Assembly (NCBI GenBank): GCA_963631545.1 | Contig: CAVGRN010000012.1 | Span: 1-56,353, forward strand | DNA from: UBA1181 sp963631545 | Lineage (GTDB): Bacteria; Bacteroidota; Bacteroidia; Bacteroidales; Paludibacteraceae | DNA: 56,353 bases | Direction: 5' to 3' | Shown here: piece by piece, positions 8,337 through 16,412 of the stretch | How the letters are laid out: every line of letters starts with the position of its first letter | Position numbering within the stretch: position 1 is the stretch's first letter | Program-made: the position numbers and the translations under genes | Notes under the pieces: model-generated | Databases searched by the model: none | Seen by the model: the letters and a program-made list of their open reading frames with translations, nothing else | Told to the model about the DNA's origin: nothing

Positions 8337-9266
8337 ATGGGTAATTTAACAAAACGATACAGTGACTACGCTTCCTATTTGAAAAGGATTTTCACTTTCA
8401 AAGTTCAGAAAATCTCCATCAATGCCGGATTTTCTTGTCCTAACAGGGACGGAAGCATTGGCTGGGGCGGCTGCACTTTCTGTAACAACCAGACCTTCAA
8501 CCCTGCCTACTGCCAACCAGACAAAAGCATCACGCAACAAATTGACGAAGGCATTCAATTTTTCAGAAACAAATATCCAGATCAGCGTTACATCGCTTAT
8601 TTCCAAGCATATACAAACACATACGGAAAGTTAGACGAACTAAAACGAAAGTACGAGGAAGCACTCAACCACCCCTCCGTCGTGGGTATCGTTATCGGCA
8701 CCCGCCCTGATTGCGTGGATACTCCCCTACTCGACTATCTGTCAGAAATCAACCAAACAAAATATGTGATGATGGAATACGGAATTGAGTCGACGCTCGA
8801 CCGTACACTGCGCCTCATCAACCGCGGACATACATTCGATGCACTGCGAAAGACTATTGAAGCGACTGCCAATAAGGGCATCGCAACAGGCGGTCATATC
8901 ATCCTCGGATTGCCTCAAGAGTCGAATGAAGAGATGCTGCAACATGCCGACCGAATTGCGAAACTACCGATCAACTGCATTAAACTTCACCAGTTACAAA
9001 TTATAAAAGGTACTGTAATGGCACGGCAATATGCAGATTACCCAGAGTGGTTCCATAATTTTTCGGCAGAAGAATATATCAACCTTGCGATACGGTTTAT
9101 TGAACGCCTACCCGAAAGAATCACAGTAGAGCGGTTTGTGTCGCAATCTCCAAAAGAGATGCTCGCAACGCCTGGTTGGGGACTGAAGAATTTTGAATTT
9201 ACCGCCAAACTTGACAAACGTATGGCAGAATTAGACGCTTGGCAAGGCAAATATTACAGCGTATAA
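8337..9266 (+). CDS. TIGR01212-family radical SAM protein (YhcC-like)
   Basis: This 309-residue protein belongs to the YhcC group of radical SAM enzymes. Near the N-terminus it has GFSCPNRDGSIGWGGCTFCN, with cysteines C34, C46 and C49 in the CX11CX2C arrangement expected for the 4Fe-4S cluster. Further on are YFQAYTNTY (near 93-101) and GTRPDC, also typical of the family. The physiological substrate is not established. It is a single-gene unit, divergent from the DUF4301 operon and convergent with the DUF6913 gene, 19 bases away. Confidence 0.88.
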   Translation: MGNLTKRYSDYASYLKRIFTFKVQKISINAGFSCPNRDGSIGWGGCTFCNNQTFNPAYCQPDKSITQQIDEGIQFFRNKYPDQRYIAYFQAYTNTYGKLDELKRKYEEALNHPSVVGIVIGTRPDCVDTPLLDYLSEINQTKYVMMEYGIESTLDRTLRLINRGHTFDALRKTIEATANKGIATGGHIILGLPQESNEEMLQHADRIAKLPINCIKLHQLQIIKGTVMARQYADYPEWFHNFSAEEYINLAIRFIERLPERITVERFVSQSPKEMLATPGWGLKNFEFTAKLDKRMAELDAWQGKYYSV

Positions 9267-9285
9267 AAACGGCTATCAGACATTT

Positions 9286-9816
9286 CTATTTCTTTGATTG
9301 GATGGTTTTCAGATAGTGCAACACTTGCTCAAGCAACTCTTCGCAACTTTCGCGATGCTGCACACAGATTTCCATATCATACAAATGTACACCTTCGCGG
9401 TGGATTCCACACTTGCAATGCGCTTTCGAAATGCCCAAAAGATACTTCAACGGCAGATATTCCTCGGACGTGAGGTCGATCAGCACATCGGGCGATTCAG
9501 ACAAAAACTTGCCTGTGATAATAGAATTGGGCTTTGAGAAGAAGTTGAGCGACTCGCCGTTGAACATCACCACCCGCTCCGACTCTTGCCGGACGAAATG
9601 CTTCGAGCGGAGATAACACCAAACACTCACCTCCTTATCGGAAACTTTATTCAACAAACATTCCAACTCAGAGTTGTCTGGCATATCATACGAAACAAGG
9701 ATGGCGACATGCGAAACATCGTTCCAATTGACAAATCTCTTGTCCCTTGTTTTTCCGTGCAATTGCGATTTACGAATCTGCCAATCAATGTATCTCCGTT
9801 TCAAACCTTCAAACAT
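9286..9816 (-). CDS. DUF6913 family protein
   Basis: This 176-residue protein resembles the Bacteroidota-specific family now called DUF6913; its function is unknown. The N-terminus (MFEGLKRRYIDWQIRK) is basic and amphipathic, and the body is a mixed alpha/beta domain with a VSHVAILVSYD strand near 38-48 and a DVLIDLTSEEYLPLKYLLG segment. No catalytic motif is obvious. It is the last gene of the ftsK-lolA-trxB-ligA operon, 21 bases after ligA, so it may be linked to cell-envelope or DNA maintenance by position only. Confidence 0.75.
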   Translation of the reverse strand: MFEGLKRRYIDWQIRKSQLHGKTRDKRFVNWNDVSHVAILVSYDMPDNSELECLLNKVSDKEVSVWCYLRSKHFVRQESERVVMFNGESLNFFSKPNSIITGKFLSESPDVLIDLTSEEYLPLKYLLGISKAHCKCGIHREGVHLYDMEICVQHRESCEELLEQVLHYLKTIQSKK

Positions 9817-9837
9817 TTGTAGGTCCTCCTCTATTTT

Positions 9838-11838
9838 TTATCTGATCATTTCCTCAAATTCACTTTCGCTTATAATCTTCACATTCAAACTTTTAGCCTT
9901 TTCTAACTTGGCTGGTCCCATATTCTCACCAGCAAGCACATAGTTCGTTTTAGAAGATATGGACGAAACGTTTTTTCCGCCATGCTGTTCAATCAAACTC
10001 TTCAGTTCGTCGCGCGAGTGGTTCATAAACGTCCCGCTTATCACGATAGAAAGTCCTGACAACTTTTCCGTGCGTCCAACAAACGCCTCCTCGCCCAAAT
10101 GGAACTGCAAACCGGCAGACTTCAACCTCTCGATGATTTGTCTGTTGGCTTCTTCTGCGAAATATTCAACTACACTCTGTGCTATGCGTTCGCCCACCTC
10201 GTCCACCAATAGCAAATCCGACACGTTGGCTTGCTCTATCGCTTCAATGTTTTTTAGTTTCCAAGCGATTTTCTTCGCCGTAGAAGCCCCGACATACCGT
10301 ATACCCAGCGCAAAAAGCACTCTGTCGAACGGCACGGACTTAGATTTTTCAAGGCTTTCAAGAAGATTGCGAGCACTGGTTTCACCCCAACGATCCAAGT
10401 TTTTCAAATCCTCCATCCGCAAATCGTAGAGGTCTGCCACATTCTTCAAAAGTCCTTTTTGGTACAGAAGATTCACATTCTCCTCCCCCATATTGATATC
10501 CATTGCCTTACGACCGACGAAATGCTCAATCCGCCCTTTTATCTGCGGCGGGCAATGAAGGTAGTTCGGACAGTAGTGGGCGGCCTCGCCCTCCTCGCGC
10601 ACCAACAATGTTCCACACTCAGGGCAATGTGTCAGAAACTCCACTCTTTGCTTCTCACCAGACCGTCTATCACAGTCCACACCAACAATCTTCGGGATAA
10701 TTTCGCCGCCCTTCTCCACAAAAACATAATCTCCAACGTGAAGATCCAATGAACGGATAATATCCGCATTATGCAACGATGCACGTTTCACCACCGTACC
10801 AGACAATTGGACGGGATTAAGGTTGGCGACTGGCGTTATCGCCCCTGTGCGCCCCACCTGATACGACACGGAGAGCAACTCCGTACAAGCACGCTCCGCC
10901 TGAAATTTGTAGGCAATCGCCCAACGAGGCGATTTCGCCGTGTAGCCCAACTTTTTTTGCTGTGCTAAAGAATTAACTTTCAGCACGATACCATCCGTAG
11001 CCACTGGAAGGTTCTTTCGTTCCACATCCCAATAATTGATGAAATCGAATACCTCATCAACAGTGCTGCAAACCTTCATCGCATCAGAAACCTTGAAGCC
11101 CCACGAGCGTGCGATTTCAAGATTCTTATAATGAGTGTCGGCAGGAAGTTCATCGCCCAAAAGATAATATAAATAGGAATCTAACCGACGTTTTGCCACC
11201 TCACGCGAATTTTGCGTTTTCAAAGTTCCGGCGGCGGCATTCCGCGGATTAGCAAACAATGACTCCTCTGCTGCGGCGCGTTCTTCATTCAACTTCTCAA
11301 AAACATCCCACGGCATAAGGATTTCCCCGCGAATCTCAAATGAAGAAGGAAAACCCGAACTACGCAACACCAAAGGAATCGAACGGATTGTCTTCACATT
11401 CTCCGTCACATCATCACCTTTTTCACCGTCGCCACGCGTAACGGCGCGCACCAAGCGTCCGTTCTCGTATGTGAGTGAAATGGACGTGCCATCATACTTC
11501 AATTCGCAGACTATTTCAAAATTCTCTCCTTCCAAGCCTTTTTCCACACGCTGGCAGAAATCTGACACCTCCTCGCGCGAGTAAGTGTTGCCCAAAGAGA
11601 GCATTTGATATTTGTGTTTCACTTGCTCAAACCCCTTCGAGATATCGCTTCCAACTCTTTGTGTAGGGGAATTTGGGTCAAAAGCCTCAGGATGCGCAGT
11701 CTCCAACTTCTGCAACTCCGCCATCATTTGGTCAAAGTCAAAATCAGAAATCGTAGGTGCGGATAGCACGTAGTAGTTATAGTTGTGCTTGTCCAACTCT
11801 TCCCGGAGGAATTTTATTCTCTGCAAATCATCCATCAT
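9838..11838 (-). CDS. ligA: NAD-dependent DNA ligase
   Basis: LigA seals nicks in duplex DNA using NAD+. The 666-residue protein has the full layout: an N-terminal Ia domain with YNYYVLSAPTISDFDFD, an adenylation domain with the nucleophile Lys in CELKYDG (K114), an OB fold, a four-cysteine zinc finger (CPECG followed by YCPNYLHC, roughly 405-430), helix-hairpin-helix repeats (LFALGIRYVGASTAKKIA, then LLLVDEVGERIAQSVVEYF), and a C-terminal BRCT domain from about 590. Length is normal. Two adjacent Met codons occur at the start. It lies 63 bases after trxB, in the ftsK operon. Confidence 0.97.
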   Translation of the reverse strand: MMDDLQRIKFLREELDKHNYNYYVLSAPTISDFDFDQMMAELQKLETAHPEAFDPNSPTQRVGSDISKGFEQVKHKYQMLSLGNTYSREEVSDFCQRVEKGLEGENFEIVCELKYDGTSISLTYENGRLVRAVTRGDGEKGDDVTENVKTIRSIPLVLRSSGFPSSFEIRGEILMPWDVFEKLNEERAAAEESLFANPRNAAAGTLKTQNSREVAKRRLDSYLYYLLGDELPADTHYKNLEIARSWGFKVSDAMKVCSTVDEVFDFINYWDVERKNLPVATDGIVLKVNSLAQQKKLGYTAKSPRWAIAYKFQAERACTELLSVSYQVGRTGAITPVANLNPVQLSGTVVKRASLHNADIIRSLDLHVGDYVFVEKGGEIIPKIVGVDCDRRSGEKQRVEFLTHCPECGTLLVREEGEAAHYCPNYLHCPPQIKGRIEHFVGRKAMDINMGEENVNLLYQKGLLKNVADLYDLRMEDLKNLDRWGETSARNLLESLEKSKSVPFDRVLFALGIRYVGASTAKKIAWKLKNIEAIEQANVSDLLLVDEVGERIAQSVVEYFAEEANRQIIERLKSAGLQFHLGEEAFVGRTEKLSGLSIVISGTFMNHSRDELKSLIEQHGGKNVSSISSKTNYVLAGENMGPAKLEKAKSLNVKIISESEFEEMIR

Positions 11839-11901
11839 CCAACAAATTCAGAATATAAAATCAAGTGAATGAATATTTTTTCAAATCATCAACGAGGGAC
11901 A

Positions 11902-12840
11902 TCAAAGTCCCTTTTCTAAAAGGTAAAATTCGGCATCCTTCGCTGCCTTACAACCGCTCGCTGCCGCGGTGATGGCTTGCCGATACATCGGGTCTGCCAC
12001 ATCGCCCGCTGCGAAAACCCCTGGCACATTGGTTCGCGATGTATTTCCTTGCGTCAGGATGAACCCACTCTCGTCTAAGTCCAAATATTTTGCAAAAAGT
12101 TCTGAGTTTGGATGATGGCCAATGGCAAGGAACAACCCATCAACAGAGAGTTTCAACTCCTTTTCTCCTTCTGCGCCGAGATTCTGGACGAGAGAAACAG
12201 ACTGTACACCATCCTCACCCTCTATACCGGTAACTTGATGATTATAAAGTATTTCTATTTTATCGTTATTCTTCACTCTATCTTGCATGACAACAGAAGC
12301 CCGGAGTTTATCTTTACGCACAGCCAAATAGACTTTCTTACAAAGGCGCGACAGATAAAGCGAATCCTCGCAAGCGGTATCGCCGCCGCCCACCACCATA
12401 ACGGTTTTTCCTCTGTAAAAGAAGCCGTCGCAAGTGGCACAGACGGAAACACCCATACCAGCGTACTTCTTCTCGTCCGACAAACCAAGGTACTTAGATG
12501 AAGCCCCCGTAGAAATAATGACGACAGTTGCCTCTATCTGCTTCTCTCCGTCAATCGTTATAAGATTATGCCCCTCGCTCAACTCCGCCTTTGTCGCCAA
12601 ACCCGAGCGAATGTCTGCCCCGAAGCGAATTGCCTGTTCACGGATAGACTCCATCATCTCCGCCCCAGAAATTCCCTTGGGATAGCCCGGGAAATTCTCC
12701 ACTTCGGTGGTAGTGGTCAACTGTCCGCCACGCAAAAAGCCCTCATACAAAACAGGGGATAGATTCGCCCTTGCAGCGTAAATGGCCGCAGTATAGCCCG
12801 CCGGACCAGAACCTATTATCAAACATCTAACTTTTTCCAT
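11902..12840 (-). CDS. trxB: Thioredoxin-disulfide reductase
   Basis: TrxB passes electrons from NADPH through FAD to thioredoxin. The 312-residue protein shows the FAD-binding GSGPAG at 10-15, the redox pair C134-A-T-C137 followed by DG, the NADPH-binding GGGDTACEDSLYL segment, and the C-terminal FAD motif GVFAAGDVAD. Length and motifs are those of low-molecular-weight bacterial TrxB. It sits between the lolA-like gene (19 bases) and ligA (63 bases), a grouping that looks operonic. Confidence 0.96.
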   Translation of the reverse strand: MEKVRCLIIGSGPAGYTAAIYAARANLSPVLYEGFLRGGQLTTTTEVENFPGYPKGISGAEMMESIREQAIRFGADIRSGLATKAELSEGHNLITIDGEKQIEATVVIISTGASSKYLGLSDEKKYAGMGVSVCATCDGFFYRGKTVMVVGGGDTACEDSLYLSRLCKKVYLAVRKDKLRASVVMQDRVKNNDKIEILYNHQVTGIEGEDGVQSVSLVQNLGAEGEKELKLSVDGLFLAIGHHPNSELFAKYLDLDESGFILTQGNTSRTNVPGVFAAGDVADPMYRQAITAAASGCKAAKDAEFYLLEKGL

Positions 12841-12859
12841 AAAATAAACTATTTAAAAA

Positions 12860-13516
12860 TCATCTCAAATCCACCACTTCCATGCCTGGGTTTTTCGCCA
12901 AATCATAGACGAACTCTGCATCGTCGACTGTCTTAGGATAAGAGATCTTCTGTATATTAAAATGAGTCGTAACCCCATCTTTGCCTTTCAACGTAAGTTT
13001 TTCTGGCTGATAATCAGCTTTTTTTACAACGAGTGTTATGATTGAATACTTACTGTTCAAATCATTGGGGTACAATTCTATTACCTCGATAGAAACTCCT
13101 TTTTCATTTTTAGAATCTCCCAAGTAACGCATTTTGTAATCCGTCTGGCTCGACTTCATCAACAATATCGGGTTCACCTCCTTCAAATCCTCTTTTTCGG
13201 GCGTGCTGATTGTCACCTCTTTTTCTTTGTTCATCACCACACTCTGCGTTTTCCCGTCAAAATAGGTGTCGACACCCTGGACGGAGAGTCGGAAACGATC
13301 TCCTTTTAGCAGAAGAGAACCTTCAAATGCGTCCTTCTTGTTATTGCGCGCATTGTCCATTGTAACCTTGAACTTCGTTTCCACACCTTTCTTCGTTTCG
13401 AACGTAGAAATCACCTTATCCAGCAATGCCTTAGCCTGCGGATCTACCGCTTTCTCTTGCGAGAAAGCCATAAACGGGAAGATACCCGCCAACAATATCA
13501 CTAAGAAATTCTTCAT
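12860..13516 (-). CDS. LolA-like outer-membrane lipoprotein carrier
   Basis: This 218-residue secreted protein resembles LolA, the periplasmic chaperone that ferries lipoproteins from the LolCDE complex to the outer membrane. It starts with a Sec signal peptide (MKNFLVILLAGIFPFMAFSQ) and continues with a beta-rich domain typical of LolA/LppX folds (ALLDKVISTFETKKGVETKF, then GSLLLKGDRFRLSVQGVDTYFDG cut in family style). Sequence similarity is modest, so the fold-level assignment is firmer than the exact role. It lies 20 bases after ftsK, an arrangement seen in other bacteria, which supports LolA. Confidence 0.85.
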   Translation of the reverse strand: MKNFLVILLAGIFPFMAFSQEKAVDPQAKALLDKVISTFETKKGVETKFKVTMDNARNNKKDAFEGSLLLKGDRFRLSVQGVDTYFDGKTQSVVMNKEKEVTISTPEKEDLKEVNPILLMKSSQTDYKMRYLGDSKNEKGVSIEVIELYPNDLNSKYSIITLVVKKADYQPEKLTLKGKDGVTTHFNIQKISYPKTVDDAEFVYDLAKNPGMEVVDLR

Positions 13517-13536
13517 ATCCTCTCTTTTTACATTAG

Positions 13537-16254
13537 TTATTGTGCGTTTATTATCGCATCCAACTGGGCCATATCCTGCACCAACACTTGCCTGCGCTTG
13601 CTGCTACCCTCCATCGGACCGACAATTCCGGCATACTCCAACTGATCCATTATTCGGCTCGCTTTATTATAACCGATTTTAAACTCTCTCTGAATCATCG
13701 AAGCGGCACCCATCTGCTTTGAAACGACCAACTGCGCCACATCTGCAAATAGAGGGTCTCGTTCCGATTTATCGGCACGAGAGCTGCCACCCAACGATGA
13801 TTCCTCAGGATCCGTAAACTCAGGCAATTCAAACGCACTCGTGTAACTCTGCTGCTCGGAAATGTAATGTGCCACACGCTCCACCTCCGGCGTGTCGATA
13901 AAGGCACACTGCACACGCTCCAAACCATTACCCGAAGAAACCAGCATATCACCTCTACCAACTAACTGCTCGGCTCCCGACGAGTCGAGAATCACACGCG
14001 AGTCTAATGCTGACGAAACCTTGAAGGCAAACCTCGCTGGAAAATTGGCGCGGATAACACCCGTGATGATATTAGCAGATGGTCTCTGAGTGGCCAAAAT
14101 AACATGAATACCCACCGCTCTCGCCTTCTGAGCCAAGCGGGCGATCGGTACTTCTATGTCCTTACCGACGGTCATCAACAAATCAGCAAACTCATCTATA
14201 ATAACGACAATGTATGGCATAAAATGGTGTCCGTTGTTGGGGTTGAGCATGCGCGACTTCACTTTCTCGTTATAGGATTTCAACTCACGGACACCTGCAA
14301 GTTTTAAAAGTTCGTACCGTTTCTCCATCTCTACACAGAGGGAGTTCATCGTCCGTACGACCTTTTCAACAACCGTGATGACGGCATCTTCCTCATCTGG
14401 CATTTTCGCAAGGAAATTCTTCTCAATCGGAGAATACATACTGAATTCAACCATCTTAGGGTCAACCAAGACGAATTTCAGTTCAGAAGGGTGCTTTTTA
14501 TAAAGGAGCGAGGTGATGATGACATTCAAACCGACGGACTTTCCCTGACCCGTTGCACCTGCCACCAACACATGCGGCATTTTGCACAAATCGAGCATAA
14601 AGACGTCATTCGTGATAGTTTTTCCAAGCACCATCGGCAGTTCGTAGTTGGTTTCCTGATACTTCTTGCTGCCCAACAACTCGGCCATAGACACCGTTAC
14701 TGGCTTTGCGTTTGGCACTTCGATACCGATGGTTCCCTTACCCGGAATCGGCGCGATGATACGGATTCCGCGGGCTGCAATCGAGAGGGCAATATCATCT
14801 CCCAATCCTTTGATTTTTGCAATACGCACTCCCGACATCGGCGTAACCTCATAGAGTGTAACCGTAGGGCCCACCGTCGCTTTGATGGACTTGATTTCCA
14901 CTTTGAAGTCTTGCAGCACCTCCTTGATGCGGTTCATATTTTTGTTCTGCTCCGCCTCATCTACTATATGGTTCGTTGTATAGGTGTTCAGCAAATCCAA
15001 GGTTGGTTTCTTGTAGAACTCCAAATCCTTGGTCGGGTCGTATGGGCCTAACTCATCTATCTCAGAGGCTTGTTCTACTTCCACATTCTCCTCTATGGTA
15101 AACTCTGGCGCAGTTTCGGCTTTCTCCGACACTTCGTTCTTTTCCGTTTTTGAAGCGAAAGGCTCTGGCGAAAACGATTTTTCTGCGGATTGCTCATCTT
15201 TCGGCAACTCTTTGGCATTTCCGTCGGACGATGGCGTCGGATCCACCATTTCCGTCGGCTGAGGTTTTTCAATGACGAACGACACTCCCCCCTCACTATC
15301 TTCCGAATCAGAAGAGTGAGAGCTTTCATTGTTGTTAGTCAACGTATCATTCTGATTTCCAACAGGAGAAGAAGAATTTGCGGAATCAGAATCGGCAGGT
15401 TCGGCTTTTTCAATAATAAACTCCGGCTGATTTTCTTCTCCCGAATGAATTTCTTGCGGATCGCCGCCATCACTGTCGCCGTCAATTTCTTCCGTAGGCC
15501 CATTTTCACCATCTTCATTTGAAGTATCCTCTTCCGAATCATCCTCATCATCTTCTTCATCCTCATCGTCTTCTTCGTCGTCGACATCTTCATCATCTTC
15601 AGTTTCGTCATTCTCAATCGCCTCTGAATCAGGTTTCTTCACCAAATTAACGATCCAATTGACAAACGATGGAAAGGCATAGAAAGAAAACAGAAGGAGC
15701 AAAACGAAAAGCACCAACGCGACACCCACCCAACCGATGTAAGCCCGTAGCATCAAGTTGAGTTGATAGCCGTGTTCGCCGCCAAGAAACAAAAATGTGG
15801 AATCATAATCGCTGATGAACGACCCCAGAAACAACGACCCCCATATCAGAATGAATGAGCACACAAAAAAAACTTTGTCCATTTTTCCCTTGAACGGACG
15901 GACGCCAATCAGCCAAAAGCCTATGAGATAGAGGTAGAAGATATAGGCGAAAACAGGGATTCCAAACATACGATTGATAAGGAAGTCGGATAAACAAGCC
16001 CCCCAAAGCCCCGTCCAGTTCTGCACATTTTCCGAGAGATAGAGATCGTCATAATCTCCACGAAGCAGACTTTGATCTTCCCACCCTGTGAAGAAAAACG
16101 AAAAGAAAGAAACCGACAAGTAAGCAGAAAAGCCTACAATCAACATAGCGAGCGAAAATTTCATAGGCACGTTGACAATAGAATCCTTCAACCTACTCCA
16201 AAAAGAAGTTGGCTTATCATCCTTTTTCTCCTCTATTTGATTCTCTTCTTCCAT
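13537..16254 (-). CDS. ftsK: DNA translocase FtsK
   Basis: FtsK pumps chromosomal DNA at the division septum and helps dimer resolution. This 905-residue form has an N-terminal membrane domain (helices near 33-55, 98-117, 126-147, 172-195), a very acidic Asp/Glu tract at about 208-270, a low-complexity Ser/Pro/Glu linker to about 400, then the motor: alpha and beta domains with Walker A GATGQGKS at 566-573, Walker B VVIIDEFADLL and ATQRPS. The C-terminal gamma domain (REFKIGYNKASRIMDQLE) binds orienting sequences. The linker carries three similar short motifs (see findings). A TATCTTTG box lies 25 bases upstream. It heads a five-gene operon. Confidence 0.96.
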   Translation of the reverse strand: MEEENQIEEKKDDKPTSFWSRLKDSIVNVPMKFSLAMLIVGFSAYLSVSFFSFFFTGWEDQSLLRGDYDDLYLSENVQNWTGLWGACLSDFLINRMFGIPVFAYIFYLYLIGFWLIGVRPFKGKMDKVFFVCSFILIWGSLFLGSFISDYDSTFLFLGGEHGYQLNLMLRAYIGWVGVALVLFVLLLLFSFYAFPSFVNWIVNLVKKPDSEAIENDETEDDEDVDDEEDDEDEEDDEDDSEEDTSNEDGENGPTEEIDGDSDGGDPQEIHSGEENQPEFIIEKAEPADSDSANSSSPVGNQNDTLTNNNESSHSSDSEDSEGGVSFVIEKPQPTEMVDPTPSSDGNAKELPKDEQSAEKSFSPEPFASKTEKNEVSEKAETAPEFTIEENVEVEQASEIDELGPYDPTKDLEFYKKPTLDLLNTYTTNHIVDEAEQNKNMNRIKEVLQDFKVEIKSIKATVGPTVTLYEVTPMSGVRIAKIKGLGDDIALSIAARGIRIIAPIPGKGTIGIEVPNAKPVTVSMAELLGSKKYQETNYELPMVLGKTITNDVFMLDLCKMPHVLVAGATGQGKSVGLNVIITSLLYKKHPSELKFVLVDPKMVEFSMYSPIEKNFLAKMPDEEDAVITVVEKVVRTMNSLCVEMEKRYELLKLAGVRELKSYNEKVKSRMLNPNNGHHFMPYIVVIIDEFADLLMTVGKDIEVPIARLAQKARAVGIHVILATQRPSANIITGVIRANFPARFAFKVSSALDSRVILDSSGAEQLVGRGDMLVSSGNGLERVQCAFIDTPEVERVAHYISEQQSYTSAFELPEFTDPEESSLGGSSRADKSERDPLFADVAQLVVSKQMGAASMIQREFKIGYNKASRIMDQLEYAGIVGPMEGSSKRRQVLVQDMAQLDAIINAQ

Positions 16255-16278
16255 TCTACCATTTTATCATTCTACTGA

Positions 16279-16286
16279 CAAAGATA
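16279..16286 (-). promoter_or_regulatory. Promoter -7 box of the ftsK operon
   Basis: TATCTTTG on the minus strand matches TAnnTTTG and lies 25 bases ahead of the ftsK start, just after the rho terminator. Confidence 0.55.
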
Positions 16287-16300
16287 CAAAATTGTAGCAG

Positions 16301-16338
16301 CAAAAAGACCACGACTTTCACGCAAAAGCCGCGGTCTT
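16301..16338 (-). terminator. Intrinsic terminator after rho
   Basis: On the minus strand AAGACCGCGGC pairs over 11 positions with GTCGTGGTCTT (two G-U pairs) around a 12-base loop, followed by T residues. It lies 75 bases after the rho stop. A T-run on the plus-strand side could allow it to work both ways. Confidence 0.85.
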
Positions 16339-16412
16339 CATTTTTTTTCACATTCAAGCGAATAATCCGATAAGGAAGAATCCGCCTGAAATCCTCTTAA
16401 ATCACAATGCCA

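Noticed and set aside
15339..15617. 92-codon Met/Lys/Arg-rich open frame
   Set aside because: It is a frame-shifted reading of the acidic Asp/Glu tract of FtsK.
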